Shown: positions 1-9,259, counted from the first letter of the stretch. The stretch is 64,000 nt of DNA from Brevibacillus sp. JNUCC-41 (GCF_014844095.1 NZ_CP062163.1:1674001-1738000), one strand, 5' to 3'. Made by a program: numbers and translations. The notes: generated from the letters alone by a model not told the origin.

Positions 1-2
1 AT

Positions 3-179
3 GTAACAGTCAAAATGCTTGAAGGCCGTACAGACGAACAAAAAAAGGCTTTAGTCGAAAAGGTGACTGCAGCCGTTACGGAAACAACTGGAGCACCAGC
101 TGAAGCCGTGACGATTTTCATTGAAGAAATGTCAAAAAATCATTTAGCAGTAGCCGGTGTCCGTAAAAGCGATTTATAA
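3..179 (+). CDS. ywhB: 4-oxalocrotonate tautomerase family protein (5'-truncated by window edge)
   Basis: This 58-residue open frame enters from the window edge and ends at TAA. It reads like the 4-OT family (about 62 aa), with the characteristic start VTVKMLEGRTDEQKKAL and a C-terminal VRKSDL. The initiator Met and the catalytic Pro-1 lie just outside the window. The family are small cytoplasmic tautomerases; the physiological substrate of YwhB is unknown. Its position beside ywgA-ywfO matches the B. subtilis order. A hairpin terminator follows directly. Confidence 0.85.
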   Translation, partial: VTVKMLEGRTDEQKKALVEKVTAAVTETTGAPAEAVTIFIEEMSKNHLAVAGVRKSDL

Positions 180-195
180 GCTTTACATAATGGGG

Positions 196-233
196 AAAAG
201 CTAAGCCGTCAATTCGGCTTAGCTTTTGTTTTT
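196..233. terminator. Rho-independent terminator between convergent ywhB and ywgA
   Basis: A 13-bp perfect stem AAAAGCTAAGCCG / CGGCTTAGCTTTT with a 6-nt loop is followed by GTTTTT. It lies between converging genes and the ywgA stop codon falls inside it, so it probably serves both directions. Confidence 0.85.
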
Positions 234-718
234 AACTGCTCAATATATTCATATGCCTCATCAATTTCTTCAAGCGTATATTTTTGTTTGCTTTTCAGCG
301 TGAAAATTTTCTCGGTGACTTCCTCTTTTTCAAGCGTGTCGAAGTATAACACCGTTGAAACCAGCTCCAAAAACCGGGCATTCTGTTCGTTCATATCCAA
401 TAAGCATGCCTCAAGTGCCGGCATCTCCACTTCCTGTATGGATAGGAAATCCTGGCCGGCATCCGTTATCGAATAACAATATTGATAATAGCCTGCTTTT
501 TTTTCCCTCACTTCATTCAAGTAACCCATTTCGCAGAGCTCTTCAATCCGTAAGGTCAACTCCTCCGAATACGGTCCGTAAAAGTGAAATTGAAACTTTT
601 CATGAAATGGGAAGGAAAGCTTCTTCGCGATATAAACGATTTTTTGCAACTTTTTCCGACCCGAGATTTCACCTGCAGTAGAAATTGCATTGATAATGTT
701 TGCATGATCCTTAAACAA
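209..718 (-). CDS. ywgA: YwgA family protein
   Basis: This 169-aa protein matches B. subtilis YwgA in length and in the central block FHFYGPYSEELTLRIEELCE. The N-terminal half looks like a winged-helix fold (GRKKLQKIVYIAKKL, then YGPYS), as seen in proteins related to the Panacea/YwgA group. The C-terminal half is helical and acidic. No catalytic motif is visible and no function is established. It sits 32 bp downstream of ywfO and is probably co-transcribed with it. It ends inside the shared terminator with ywhB. Confidence 0.85.
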   Translation of the reverse strand: MFKDHANIINAISTAGEISGRKKLQKIVYIAKKLSFPFHEKFQFHFYGPYSEELTLRIEELCEMGYLNEVREKKAGYYQYCYSITDAGQDFLSIQEVEMPALEACLLDMNEQNARFLELVSTVLYFDTLEKEEVTEKIFTLKSKQKYTLEEIDEAYEYIEQLKTKAKPN

Positions 719-750
719 GGCTCGTCACTCCTCACCAAAAATGTACCACT

Positions 751-2058
751 TTAATCCGATAGCTCCAAAAGCTTACGAATCTGTTTTTTTATATTTTTCT
801 TCGTAGATTCATCACGCAATAAATCCGCTGGATAATACAACTTATGATCCGTTCTTCTTTTCCCTGAAATTGCATCGACAATTTCGGATTCACGCGATAA
901 TTCACGAATTTCGCCATTATTTTTCAGCAAGTGAATCGGCAGTCTCTCCTCTTCCTCACCTGGCCGGTAAAAATCATACGGCAGATCTGATGAAGAATCG
1001 ACGACAAGATAATAATCCGGATCGATGCCTGCCTTCTTGAATAGCGTCCTTAATTCCATCAACCTGTTCATTTGACTGTTCGATGGATGGAATTCCACAT
1101 ATTTAAATAGTTTACGGTTAACGAAGCGAGTGCATAAATCTTTTAAAATCGCATCGTTCTCCTCTTCCCATGCTTCGAAATAATAGAGCATCACCGCTTC
1201 ATCCATTTTCAAGTAGTCCGTTAAAGTCACTTCTCCCTTGAACAATGAATAAAAATGGTGCGGTTCTTGAGCAAACTCATAACCGGATTCATATAAATGC
1301 TTCGCCCTATGTAGAATCTTGGTAAGTATGACCTCCGCACTTCTCGTAACTGGATGGAAATAAACCTGCCAGTACATTTGGTAGCGACTCATGATGTAAT
1401 CCTCAACCGCATGCATCCCGCTTTGTTTTATGACGGCATGTTCTTCCCTTGGCCTCATTACACGCAAAAGCCTTTCCATATCGAAATGTCCATAACTAAC
1501 GCCAGTGAAGTAAGCATCACGCTGTAAATAATCCATTCTATCGGCATCGATCTGACTTGAAATCAGGCTGACTACTAATTTGCCTTTATAGGTTTTCGCT
1601 ATGACTTCTGCCACTTTTTTAGGAAAATCACGTCCAACTCTAAGGAGGATCTTATTCACTTCCGTATCGCCGAGGATTATTTGCCGCGTGAATTGCTCAT
1701 GATCCAGGTCAAACACTTTTTCAAAAGAATGAGAGAAAGGACCATGTCCCAAATCATGCAGCAGTGCTGCGCATAAGGATAGTAACCGTTCCTCAGGTTT
1801 CCATTCCGGTCTGCCCTCGAAAACATCATCCACGATTCTCCGGACAATCTCATATACTCCAAGCGAATGGCTAAGCCGACTATGTTCCGCACCATGAAAG
1901 GTCAAATAAGTCGTTCCCAGCTGTTTGATCCTTCTAAGACGCTGGAATTCCTTCGTCCCTATTAAATCCCATATAACCCGGTCACGAACATGTATATATC
2001 GGTGCACCGGGTCCTTGAATACCTTTTCTTCTTGTAATTTTTCGCCGGAATATTCCAT
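751..2058 (-). CDS. ywfO: HD-domain phosphohydrolase YwfO
   Basis: This 435-aa cytoplasmic protein is close to B. subtilis YwfO (433 aa). The HD metal-binding residues are visible: His64 in RLSHSLG, His101-Asp102 in LLHDLGHGPFSHSFE, and Asp171 in SSQIDADRMDYL. The family is related to SAMHD1 and dGTPase-type enzymes, so hydrolysis of (deoxy)nucleoside triphosphates is the likely chemistry; the exact substrate is inference. The ATG has a good SD (GAGGGAAG), and a TATAAT-like -10 lies at 2093-2098 without a convincing -35. It is first in an apparent ywfO-ywgA operon. Confidence 0.9.
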   Translation of the reverse strand: MEYSGEKLQEEKVFKDPVHRYIHVRDRVIWDLIGTKEFQRLRRIKQLGTTYLTFHGAEHSRLSHSLGVYEIVRRIVDDVFEGRPEWKPEERLLSLCAALLHDLGHGPFSHSFEKVFDLDHEQFTRQIILGDTEVNKILLRVGRDFPKKVAEVIAKTYKGKLVVSLISSQIDADRMDYLQRDAYFTGVSYGHFDMERLLRVMRPREEHAVIKQSGMHAVEDYIMSRYQMYWQVYFHPVTRSAEVILTKILHRAKHLYESGYEFAQEPHHFYSLFKGEVTLTDYLKMDEAVMLYYFEAWEEENDAILKDLCTRFVNRKLFKYVEFHPSNSQMNRLMELRTLFKKAGIDPDYYLVVDSSSDLPYDFYRPGEEEERLPIHLLKNNGEIRELSRESEIVDAISGKRRTDHKLYYPADLLRDESTKKNIKKQIRKLLELSD

Positions 2059-2201
2059 GAACTTCCCTCTTTTTCATAATCTCGATGCACTCATTATAGC
2101 GTGTTTTGACAAAAAACCCTAACATCCACCTTGCTAGCAAGAGAGGTCCCTTTGTAAGAAAACGGAAGTTTCAGTCTGATTTTGTCTTGAAAATAAGAAA
2201 A

Positions 2202-2237
2202 TAAAAAATCACCGCAGTGTGTTGAATTCTGGGTGAT
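2202..2237 (-). terminator. Terminator downstream of the DUF1450 gene
   Basis: On the minus strand ATCACCCAG pairs with CTG-GGTGAT (one bulge) and is followed by a TTTTTTATTTTC tract. It ends the DUF1450 gene before ywfO. Confidence 0.75.
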
Positions 2238-2295
2238 GATCACTTGTTCCATTTATCTTAAGCAAACAATCCACTCTACCTATATATCATGGATC

Positions 2296-2517
2296 CTACT
2301 TTAGTTTTTTATTGATTTTATCTAGTAACTCGTCTTCTGTCGGTGCAGCAACTGGACGGTTATTGACAAAGGCAAAAGACTTCTTTCTGCCAGGACCGCA
2401 ATAGGATTGACAGCCCACTTCAATTTTCGCGTCGGGATCAAGCTTTTCAAGACGCGGGATCAATGTTTTAACGTTTACCGCCAAGCAGTCATCGCACACT
2501 CTGAATTCATTGGACAT
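2296..2517 (-). CDS. DUF1450 family small protein (YuzB-like)
   Basis: This 73-aa protein has Cys residues in CDDC near the N-terminus and a [17 protein letters not shown] block. These are typical of DUF1450 proteins, which resemble thioredoxin-fold ferredoxin-like proteins. A metal or redox role is inferred only from the Cys pattern. The start is ATG; a GGAGG abuts the ATG and a second purine-rich stretch (GAAAGGA) lies about 14 nt upstream, so initiation spacing is unusual. No other start is available before an in-frame stop. It is monocistronic, with its own terminator. Confidence 0.75.
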   Translation of the reverse strand: MSNEFRVCDDCLAVNVKTLIPRLEKLDPDAKIEVGCQSYCGPGRKKSFAFVNNRPVAAPTEDELLDKINKKLK

Positions 2518-2808
2518 CCTCCGGTCACCATCCTTTCCATGACAAACTATTTTTCATCCATTTATATGACTAAAGGGTATTTTACCGCTTCTACTTATGA
2601 ATATCAAGAGGGCTTGATCATGTGAATAGGAAAGGGCAGCCACTGTAAAAGGATGTAATTAAACAAAAAACTAGTATCCTTTTAACCTTTTTGTATAAAA
2701 AATCCAGATTTTGTCCAAAATGCTAGTAGAACACTCCATAAATCACTGCCACACGATATTTTATATAGTTACTTATTTTAAAAGTTACCAGAAAGGGAGT
2801 ATGTAGAA

Positions 2809-3555
2809 ATGAAGGTTCGTCAAGACGCCTGGACAGAAGAAGATGATTTACTTTTGGCTGAAACGGTATTGCGCCATGTGCGGGAAGGCAGCACCCAGCT
2901 TAATGCTTTTGAAGAAGTAGGAGATAAGTTGAATCGCACCTCTGCAGCATGCGGATTCCGCTGGAATGCAGTTGTCCGCCATAATTATGATAAAGCGCTT
3001 TCCCTTGCCAAGAAACAGCGTAAGCAGCGGCAAAGGATCCTTGGAAAAGATCAAGGAGGGAAAAAACGGCTTCTTTATACACCGCCGTCCCCAACGATTT
3101 CCGACATAATGGTTCCCCATGTACAAGAAGAGGAACTAGAGGTGAAATCCGAAGTCGATACAACCAATTATGAAGCAGCAGAGGAATTCGTTATGGCTGA
3201 AGCCCTCGCTCCTAAGACACAGCACACGCCAGTGACTCTGGAAACGGCCATGAGCCTTGAAGCCGTCATCGCTTATTTGGAATCCATGAACGTCCGCATG
3301 CTTCAAGCTGAAGTATTAAAAACCGAAAATGAAAGATTGAAGCTTGAAATTAAAGGACTGAAAAAGCGAAACGAAGATTTGGAGAATAAAATCAGCCACC
3401 TGGAACAAAACAGCGGCTTGATGCAGGAAGATTATGAAACTTTGATGAATATCATGAATCGGGCAAGAAAGCTGGTCTTGTTAGAGGAAGAGGAACGTCC
3501 GGCAACGAAGTTCAAGATGGACCGGAATGGCAATTTGGAAAAAATGGCCGAATAA
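2809..3555 (+). CDS. rsfA: RsfA family prespore-specific transcriptional regulator
   Basis: This 248-aa protein has an N-terminal Myb/SANT-like DNA-binding domain (about residues 1-60, starting MKVRQDAWTEEDDLLLAE with RTSAACGFRWN), a variable middle, and a coiled coil at about 155-215 (ENERLKLEIKGLKKRNEDLE). This is the architecture of RsfA (YwfN), which fine-tunes the sigma-F regulon in the forespore. Its position before lipL matches B. subtilis. The SD AAAGGGAG lies 8 nt before the ATG. It has its own terminator. Sigma-F control is expected from the family; no clear promoter was identified here. Confidence 0.9.
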   Translation: MKVRQDAWTEEDDLLLAETVLRHVREGSTQLNAFEEVGDKLNRTSAACGFRWNAVVRHNYDKALSLAKKQRKQRQRILGKDQGGKKRLLYTPPSPTISDIMVPHVQEEELEVKSEVDTTNYEAAEEFVMAEALAPKTQHTPVTLETAMSLEAVIAYLESMNVRMLQAEVLKTENERLKLEIKGLKKRNEDLENKISHLEQNSGLMQEDYETLMNIMNRARKLVLLEEEERPATKFKMDRNGNLEKMAE

Positions 3556-3625
3556 TAAGATAATGTGGGGTTCAGTTATAATAGATCAACCACATGCCAA
3601 AGGCCGTTTCACCCATGTTTATCTA

Positions 3626-3658
3626 AAAAAAGGGAGCCGACAAGGCTCTTTTTTTTTC
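3626..3658 (+). terminator. rsfA terminator
   Basis: GAGCC-GACAA-GGCTC is flanked by an A-tract and a run of nine T. Confidence 0.85.
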
Positions 3659-3730
3659 ATTGTTTCAAGAACTCCGCCTATCATACAGGCCTTTTACAGT
3701 TTCAGTGAATGCTAAAGTCGTATTTAATGA

Positions 3731-3764
3731 AAAAAACCGATCCTGAATTACTGGAACGGTTTCT
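3731..3764 (-). terminator. lipL terminator
   Basis: On the minus strand AAACCG..CC / GG..CGGTTT is followed by a T-run (TTTTTTTCATT), just past the lipL stop. Confidence 0.8.
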
Positions 3765-3770
3765 TTTATA

Positions 3771-4619
3771 TCAATCCTTTAATGCAGCGAATACTTTATC
3801 ATTACGTTCCACCACTCTTGTCAAGTATGCCTCATACATCGGCCATTCCTGAACGGAAAGAGTGTCAGAGAATATCCTTTCACTATGTTCCTTCAACACA
3901 TGCAGGAATCTAAGCATAACGTCCTGAATACTCAATTGCACGCCCAACAATTCCGTTAGGGACGCCATTACCGAAGGGACGATATCAGGATAAGCGAATT
4001 TGGTTTCTGCATTTCCTTTAGCTGCATCATAAAAACCCTTCACGAGGCTGGCACGTTCAGCCCCGCTTCCATTGACACACAAATAGATTTGCACCGCTAC
4101 GCCATTGCGGATCCTACGTTGGGATATCCCGGCAAACTTTTGCCCATTAATACTTAAATCATAACTTCCAGGACAATAGGAACCGACGATTTCCCTTGCC
4201 TCCATCGTGACCGGGAAATCGGCAAACATCAATTGGACAAGCTCCCACATGGCATCATATCCACGATTGATTTCAATTTTTTGCTCGTTTTCAGGAAAAA
4301 TGAGCGACAAATTAAGGACACCCTCATCCAGCACGACTGCCAGCCCCCCGGAATTCCTCACGATGGCCTGAAAACCATGTTCTTCTAAATGATCCAACCC
4401 CTTTTTAAGAAAAGGCAACTTCGTATCCTGAATACCCATGACGATGGTTCGATGATGTACCCACGCCCTCGCTACGGCCGCTGATTTACCTGACCCTACG
4501 GAAGCACAAAATGTATCATCCATCGCAAAGGACTCCAGGGCTGGAAACTGAGGCCCAACGGAAGATTGATCAATAATCCTCCACTCTTGCTGCATTAATA
4601 ATGAATCTGTTTCACTCAT
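3771..4619 (-). CDS. lipL: Octanoyl-[GcvH]:protein N-octanoyltransferase LipL
   Basis: This 282-aa protein (B. subtilis LipL is 281 aa) moves octanoyl from octanoyl-GcvH to E2 subunits in lipoate assembly. The biotin/lipoate-ligase fold is visible: [19 protein letters not shown], then [22 protein letters not shown]. Cys149 (B. subtilis Cys150) is the acyl-thioester nucleophile, and the Lys of GQKFAG is conserved. It lies just downstream of pta, as in Bacillus. Confidence 0.93.
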   Translation of the reverse strand: MSETDSLLMQQEWRIIDQSSVGPQFPALESFAMDDTFCASVGSGKSAAVARAWVHHRTIVMGIQDTKLPFLKKGLDHLEEHGFQAIVRNSGGLAVVLDEGVLNLSLIFPENEQKIEINRGYDAMWELVQLMFADFPVTMEAREIVGSYCPGSYDLSINGQKFAGISQRRIRNGVAVQIYLCVNGSGAERASLVKGFYDAAKGNAETKFAYPDIVPSVMASLTELLGVQLSIQDVMLRFLHVLKEHSERIFSDTLSVQEWPMYEAYLTRVVERNDKVFAALKD

Positions 4620-4653
4620 ACGAATCTCCCTCTACATTTAATCCTCAGGCTGC

Positions 4654-5640
4654 CTATTGATACTGCGCCACAAATCCCTGTGCCGCTGTAATGACAGCCA
4701 GTTTATATACATCCTCTTCACTGCATCCCCTCGAAAGGTCATTCACCGGACGGTTCAGCCCCTGTAGGATCGGACCGACCGCTTCGAAGGCACCCAAGCG
4801 CTGTACCATCTTATAGCTAATGTTCCCTGCTTCGAGACTTGGGAAAATAAAAACATTCGCATCCCCCTGGATAAGGGAGTCCGGCGCTTTTTTTCTTGCT
4901 ACCGAAGGAACGAAAGCCGCGTCAAACTGAAATTCCCCATCAAGAATGACTTCAGGGGCCCTTTCTTTTGCCAAATCGACAGCATCGGCCACTTTTAAGG
5001 TTTCGGGGGATGTTGCGGACCCCTTCGTCGAAAAGCTCAGCATCGCAACACGCGGTTCGATATCGAACATTTGTGCAGTCTTCGCACTTTCGATAGCAAT
5101 TTCAGCTAAATCTTGGGAATCGGGGTTTATATTGATCGCACAATCCGCGAACACATATTTTTCTTCATCCCGGACCATGATGAATACTCCCGATGTTTTT
5201 TGGACGCCTGGCTTTGTTTTTATGATCTTTAAGGCGGGGCGAACCGTATCGGCAGTCGAATGCGTTGCACCACTCACCATTCCATGTGCCAGTTTCATAT
5301 GGACGAGCATGGTTCCAAAGTAGTTCTCATCCATTAATATTTCACGTGCTTGTACCCCTGTCGCTTTACCCTCACGGACCTTCACGAACGCTTCAACCAT
5401 TTCATCCATCATGATATAATTCTTCGGATCATATATTTCGATTGCATCAAGGGAGATTTTCATATCTTTTGCCTTCTCTTGAATCAACCCGATATCCCCG
5501 ATCAATACCGGTGTCACCAGCTTAGCTTTGGCAAGCCTTGCTGCCGCTCCCAAAATCCGTTCATCCAGACCTTCTGGAAAAACGATCTTTAAATTATGCC
5601 CCATGACTTTCGCTTCCAGTATTTCAAATAAATCACCCAT
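4654..5640 (-). CDS. pta: Phosphate acetyltransferase
   Basis: This 328-aa enzyme interconverts acetyl-CoA and acetyl phosphate in overflow metabolism. Pta motifs are visible across the frame (KIVFPEG; GATHSTADTVRPALKIIKT; SLEAGNISYKMVQRLG; NRPVNDLSRGCSEEDV). The frame opens 15 codons earlier, but those codons contain a near-perfect SD (AAAAAGGAGGAAGAG) ending just before the ATG at 5640. That ATG gives the family length and was chosen. A weak cre-like sequence (about 11 of 14 positions) sits around 5659-5672. CcpA control is known for B. subtilis pta but is not proven by this site. Confidence 0.95.
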   Translation of the reverse strand: MGDLFEILEAKVMGHNLKIVFPEGLDERILGAAARLAKAKLVTPVLIGDIGLIQEKAKDMKISLDAIEIYDPKNYIMMDEMVEAFVKVREGKATGVQAREILMDENYFGTMLVHMKLAHGMVSGATHSTADTVRPALKIIKTKPGVQKTSGVFIMVRDEEKYVFADCAININPDSQDLAEIAIESAKTAQMFDIEPRVAMLSFSTKGSATSPETLKVADAVDLAKERAPEVILDGEFQFDAAFVPSVARKKAPDSLIQGDANVFIFPSLEAGNISYKMVQRLGAFEAVGPILQGLNRPVNDLSRGCSEEDVYKLAVITAAQGFVAQYQ

Positions 5641-5902
5641 TGGCTCTTCCTCCTTTTTTAGATACGTTTTCCCTCTTTCCTTCAATATTTAACCATCCGG
5701 TGAAAATCCATAGTCGTCTTCTTTTAAGAATACTCTAGCAGCCAGGTAATTTCCAGCCACTTTGGTACCCAGCCAATCCGCCGCAAATTTGAAAATTGTT
5801 TGAACACCGAAAAACAGTGATGGTGTTTGCGGGTTGATATAAATTTCCTTATACTGAAACTATGTTATATTAAAGTTATAATAAGACTTAGGAGTGATCG
5901 TA

Positions 5903-6652
5903 ATGAGTGAAGCAGCACAAACACTGGACGGCTGGTATTGTTTACATGATTTCCGTCTAATCGACTGGGCTTCTTGGAAAACGTTATCAAGCGACGAACG
6001 CCAATTGGCCATCTCGGAATTCCAAGGTTTACTGGATAAATGGAATATGACACAAAGCGACAATGAAGGCAGCCATGCCCTATATTCCATCGTAGGTCAG
6101 AAAGCGGACTTCATGCTTATGTTTGCCCGCCCAACCATGGAAGAATTGAATGCAATTGAAAACGAATTCAATAAAACGAAGCTTGCCGAATATACTGTTC
6201 CCGCTTATTCATACGTTTCCGTCGTGGAATTGAGCAATTACTTAGCTGGAGGAGATGGTGAGGACCCTTACCAGAACCCTCATGTTCGTTCAAGACTTTA
6301 TCCGATACTTCCAAAAGCGAAACACGTATGCTTCTATCCAATGGACAAGCGTCGTGATGGCGATGATAACTGGTATATGCTTTCCATGGAAGAGCGCAAA
6401 GGCTTAATGCGTTCCCACGGCTTGATTGGCCGCAGTTATGCCGGTAAAGTAAAACAAATCATTTCGGGTTCTGTCGGTTTTGACGATTATGAATGGGGCG
6501 TTACACTTTTCGCAGATGATGTCCTTCAATTTAAAAAATTAATCTATGAAATGCGTTTTGATGAAGTGAGTGCACGTTACGCTGCATTTGGTTCTTTCTT
6601 TGTAGGCAATATCCTGCCGGAAGAAAACGTACCTTCATTCCTATACGTATAA
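5903..6652 (+). CDS. hemQ: Coproheme decarboxylase HemQ (ChdC)
   Basis: This 249-aa enzyme does the last step of Gram-positive coproporphyrin-dependent heme synthesis (coproheme to heme b, H2O2-dependent). Catalytic Tyr145 lies in CFYPMDKRR and the proximal heme ligand His172 in [15 protein letters not shown]; both numbers match the family. An in-frame GTG at 5894 is not the start: the SD (TTAGGAGTGA) covers it and is well spaced for the ATG at 5903. It is divergent from pta, as in B. subtilis (YwfI), and ends at a strong terminator. Confidence 0.95.
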   Translation: MSEAAQTLDGWYCLHDFRLIDWASWKTLSSDERQLAISEFQGLLDKWNMTQSDNEGSHALYSIVGQKADFMLMFARPTMEELNAIENEFNKTKLAEYTVPAYSYVSVVELSNYLAGGDGEDPYQNPHVRSRLYPILPKAKHVCFYPMDKRRDGDDNWYMLSMEERKGLMRSHGLIGRSYAGKVKQIISGSVGFDDYEWGVTLFADDVLQFKKLIYEMRFDEVSARYAAFGSFFVGNILPEENVPSFLYV

Positions 6653-6660
6653 GACGATGG

Positions 6661-6686
6661 GCTTCCGGTTTCCGGAAGCTTTTTTT
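6661..6686 (+). terminator. hemQ terminator
   Basis: A perfect 8-bp stem GCTTCCGG/CCGGAAGC with a TTT loop is followed by seven T. Confidence 0.92.
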
Positions 6687-7066
6687 GCGTCCACTCCTTT
6701 TTATTTTTCCCCTGCTGTGGAATAAATCCAATCCACATCCCATACATTTTCAATAGTGATGAATTTATTTTTTCACAGTCCCATTCAGCTTCAGGAAAAT
6801 TGATCAAGTCAATTCCTGACTCCAGCGAGGTGAAGGAACGTTACTTCTATTCATTGGCCGGCAAGAGAATAAGATTTATATCATGAACGGCAGCCGTTAT
6901 GCATCGCTTAACTTTCATTGTGTTTTTTTAAGCCACCCGGGGATTGTCCAGAAAACATATACAATACTACCGGTCGCTATAAATCGCACAGTTTCTCCCA
7001 GTCCACACTCTTGGATTGTCCAAATTCCACAGCATCAACTAAACCTTGAATTTAGGAGGGAATGCA
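6687..7066. other. Intergenic region upstream of gerQ
   Basis: About 380 bp separate the hemQ terminator and gerQ. No convincing gene, RNA or repeat is seen. GerQ is normally transcribed by mother-cell sigma-E, so a promoter is expected here; a loosely sigma-E-like CATATACAAT around 6954-6963 lacks a matching -35. Confidence 0.4.
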
Positions 7067-7582
7067 ATGTCACAAAATAATCCTTATGGTAACTACCCGT
7101 ACGGGGGAAGCCCCTATTATCCCTATGAGAATAATGAGCCTGAACTAAGGCAGCAGAATCCTAGCCCGCAACAAGGTTACCCGCAGCAAGGATATCAACA
7201 GCAAGGATTCCAGCCACAACAGCCCACTATGGCAGGCACGCCACAACAAATGCCGATGCAGGTGAGTCCAGCCACTTCCGGACCACAGATACCTGGCATG
7301 CTCCCGATCGAAGCGTCATACATCGAGAACATCTTGCGATTGAATAAAGGGAAATTAGCCACTGTTTATACAACATTTGAAAACAACAAGGAATGGAATG
7401 CTAAGATCTTCAAAGGAATCATCGAGGCTGCAGGACGCGATCACTTGATCATAAGCGACCCTCAAACGGGAAAACGATACTTAATCCCGATGGTATACTT
7501 AGATTATATAACGTTTGATGAAGAAATCGAATATGAATATCCATTTGGAGGCGCTGGGCTTGCCACCTATTCGCCAAGGTGA
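7067..7582 (+). CDS. gerQ: Spore coat protein GerQ
   Basis: This 171-aa protein (B. subtilis 181 aa) has a Tyr/Gly/Gln-rich disordered N-terminus (YPQQGYQQQGFQPQQ) followed by the conserved GerQ domain (about 83-165: IEASYIENILRLNKGK ... GRDHLIISDPQTGKRYLIPM). GerQ anchors the cortex hydrolase CwlJ in the coat and is cross-linked by transglutaminase Tgl. The frame opens at a TTG at 7046, but TTAGGAGGG there is the SD for the ATG at 7067. Unusually, there is no lysine before residue about 94, although N-terminal lysines are the reported cross-link sites in B. subtilis. Confidence 0.93.
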   Translation: MSQNNPYGNYPYGGSPYYPYENNEPELRQQNPSPQQGYPQQGYQQQGFQPQQPTMAGTPQQMPMQVSPATSGPQIPGMLPIEASYIENILRLNKGKLATVYTTFENNKEWNAKIFKGIIEAAGRDHLIISDPQTGKRYLIPMVYLDYITFDEEIEYEYPFGGAGLATYSPR

Positions 7583-7590
7583 AGAAAATC

Positions 7591-7637
7591 CAAAAAAAGA
7601 AGAGCCTCAGAATCCATTTGATTTTGAGGCTCTTCTT
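7591..7637. terminator. Bidirectional terminator between gerQ and the DUF423 gene
   Basis: A 13-bp perfect stem AAGAAGAGCCTCA / TGAGGCTCTTCTT. The minus-strand side continues into a T-rich tail (TTCTTTTTTTGG), so it mainly serves the minus-strand gene. Confidence 0.85.
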
Positions 7638-7658
7638 ATATTGGAATGAATTTTTTCA

Positions 7659-8027
7659 TTACAAGTATTTATATGCAGCAATGATCATCAAAACCCAAGC
7701 AACCAAGAATGAAACCCCGCCAAGCGGTGTGATGGCCCCAAGGACTTTGATTTGCGTAACGCTTAGAACGAATAGGCTTCCGGAAAATAGGATAATTCCT
7801 ATTAGCATAAGCCAGCCGGACCAGTTGATCAGCGGACTTGAGATTTTCCCAGCCAATAAACCGATTACCAATAAACCCACTGCATGGAACATTTGATATT
7901 GAACAGCGGTTTGCCAGGTTTCTAAATATTTATCAGGAATTTTCCCTTCCAGTCCATGTGCGCCGAATGCACCTAGTGCCACAGCAATAAACCCATTCAA
8001 TGCACCTAAAATGATGAACAGTTTCAA
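7659..8027 (-). CDS. ywdK: DUF423 family membrane protein YwdK
   Basis: This 122-aa protein has four predicted TM helices and the DUF423 signature [21 protein letters not shown], plus [11 protein letters not shown]. It starts at TTG with SD GGGGAG 8 nt upstream. The molecular function of DUF423 is unknown. Its location between gerQ and ywdI-ung is syntenic with B. subtilis ywdK. Confidence 0.88.
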   Translation of the reverse strand: MKLFIILGALNGFIAVALGAFGAHGLEGKIPDKYLETWQTAVQYQMFHAVGLLVIGLLAGKISSPLINWSGWLMLIGIILFSGSLFVLSVTQIKVLGAITPLGGVSFLVAWVLMIIAAYKYL

Positions 8028-8050
8028 TTATTTCGCTCCCCTTCCCTCAT

Positions 8051-8308
8051 TTAAAAATCGAACAAGGACTCCCCATTGGCTTCATCCATTTTAACCGGTT
8101 CTACATTCGGTGTAGCCGGCATAACGGGCTGGGTCAATGTGATTGGCTTCGGCATGCTGATGTTCGCCGCTTTTTCATCCACCATTACTTCACAAAGGGA
8201 CTTAATGGCGATTACATACCCCTGCACCTTATCCTCTGAATTTGCCTGTTTCGCTTTTAAAACAAGCTCTTCGATTTTATCCAACATTTGTCTTGATGAA
8301 ATATCCAA
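8051..8308 (-). CDS. ywdI: YwdI family protein (DUF5327)
   Basis: This 85-aa soluble protein has a helical N-terminal half (DISSRQMLDKIEELVLKAKQ ... GYVIAIKSLCEVM) and a Pro/Thr-rich tail ending ESLFDF. The frame extends 26 codons further upstream, but a TTG at 8308 has a well-placed SD (GAGGTGG) and gives the family length, so it was chosen. It follows ung and its small partner and precedes ywdK, in the B. subtilis order. Function unknown. Confidence 0.78.
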   Translation of the reverse strand: MDISSRQMLDKIEELVLKAKQANSEDKVQGYVIAIKSLCEVMVDEKAANISMPKPITLTQPVMPATPNVEPVKMDEANGESLFDF

Positions 8309-8391
8309 CTTTACCACCTCGTCTATATACAGGTCAAAACTATCATAACTAGCATAGCAAAAATTAGAGAAGAAAACACCTTGCATATTTC

Positions 8392-8577
8392 CTACCTCTT
8401 AATTGGCTTGGCTTGAAATTTCAAACATGGCTGTCCTGAAGAATGAAAGACATCAAGAGAAGGCTGGTTTGATGTTTTAAATTGAAAAGCACGGCAGCCC
8501 TTTGGAAAACTGGGATCCCAAGTTATATAGAAATGGTGGCACGCCATACAATTCACCCGTTTCGTTTTCTTGCCCAT
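8392..8577 (-). CDS. Small four-cysteine protein translationally coupled to ung
   Basis: This 61-aa basic protein starts at an ATG one base after the ung TGA (CGATGATATGGGC), so its translation is probably coupled. It has Cys10-x2-Cys13 (NCMACHHFYITWDP), Cys28 (PKGCRAFQFKT) and Cys51 (SSGQPCLKF), which resembles a small zinc-binding module. The same reading frame continues upstream across the ung 3' end but that part is an antisense-like shadow of ung codons in another frame. Function unknown; the coupling suggests, but does not show, a role with Ung. Confidence 0.7.
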   Translation of the reverse strand: MGKKTKRVNCMACHHFYITWDPSFPKGCRAFQFKTSNQPSLDVFHSSGQPCLKFQAKPIKR

Positions 8578-8578
8578 A

Positions 8579-9259
8579 TCATCGGTTCGAGATTTTCCAA
8601 TCAATTGGGGATTCCCCCATTTCCACCAGCATTTGATTTGTTGTGGAAAAAGGTTTGGTGCCAAAGAAACCACGGGATGCCGACAGCGGACTCGGATGTA
8701 CAGACTTAATGATTTTATGACGGGTCTCATCAATTAATGGGATTTTGGTTTGTGCAGGTTTCCCCCACAGGATGAATACAACAGGTTTCGGACGGTCATT
8801 CAATAGGCGAATAACTTGGTTCGTAAAGATTTCCCATCCTTTTCCGCGGTGTGAGTGGGCCTCTCCCTCATGGACAGTCAAGACGGTATTCAATAGAAGC
8901 ACTCCCTGTTTTGCCCATTCGACTAGGTAACCATTATTCGGAACCTCATAGCCCAGATCTGTGTGTAACTCTTTAAAAATATTTCTTAAAGAAGGCGGGA
9001 TCCGGACCCCCGACTTAACTGAAAAACTAAGGCCATGTGCTTGACCAGGGCCATGGTAAGGGTCCTGTCCAAGGATGACAACCTTTACGTCTTCATAAGG
9101 AGTATAGTGAAGTGCATTGAAAATATCGTCCTGATCGGGATGAATGACCTGCTGACTGTACTCTTGCTTTATGAATCCCCTTAACTCCTGGTAATATTCT
9201 TTTTTGAATTCCTCTTCCAATAGAGGCCACCAATCATTTGTTAATAACTGCTTTGCCAT
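8579..9259 (-). CDS. ung: Uracil-DNA glycosylase
   Basis: This 226-aa family-1 UDG removes uracil from DNA in base excision repair. The water-activating loop is [18 protein letters not shown] (Asp66, His69). The Leu-intercalation loop is [13 protein letters not shown] (His188). The ATG has SD GAGAGGGG 9 nt upstream. It leads a minus-strand group ung - small Cys protein - ywdI - ywdK. Confidence 0.96.
   Translation of the reverse strand: MAKQLLTNDWWPLLEEEFKKEYYQELRGFIKQEYSQQVIHPDQDDIFNALHYTPYEDVKVVILGQDPYHGPGQAHGLSFSVKSGVRIPPSLRNIFKELHTDLGYEVPNNGYLVEWAKQGVLLLNTVLTVHEGEAHSHRGKGWEIFTNQVIRLLNDRPKPVVFILWGKPAQTKIPLIDETRHKIIKSVHPSPLSASRGFFGTKPFSTTNQMLVEMGESPIDWKISNR

Noticed and set aside
5659-5672. 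cre site controlling pta
   Set aside because: Only about 11 of 14 positions match and it abuts the SD, so it was not listed as a feature.
5894-5902. GTG start for hemQ three codons upstream
   Set aside because: The GTG lies within the SD; the ATG at 5903 has proper spacing and gives the family numbering Tyr145/His172.
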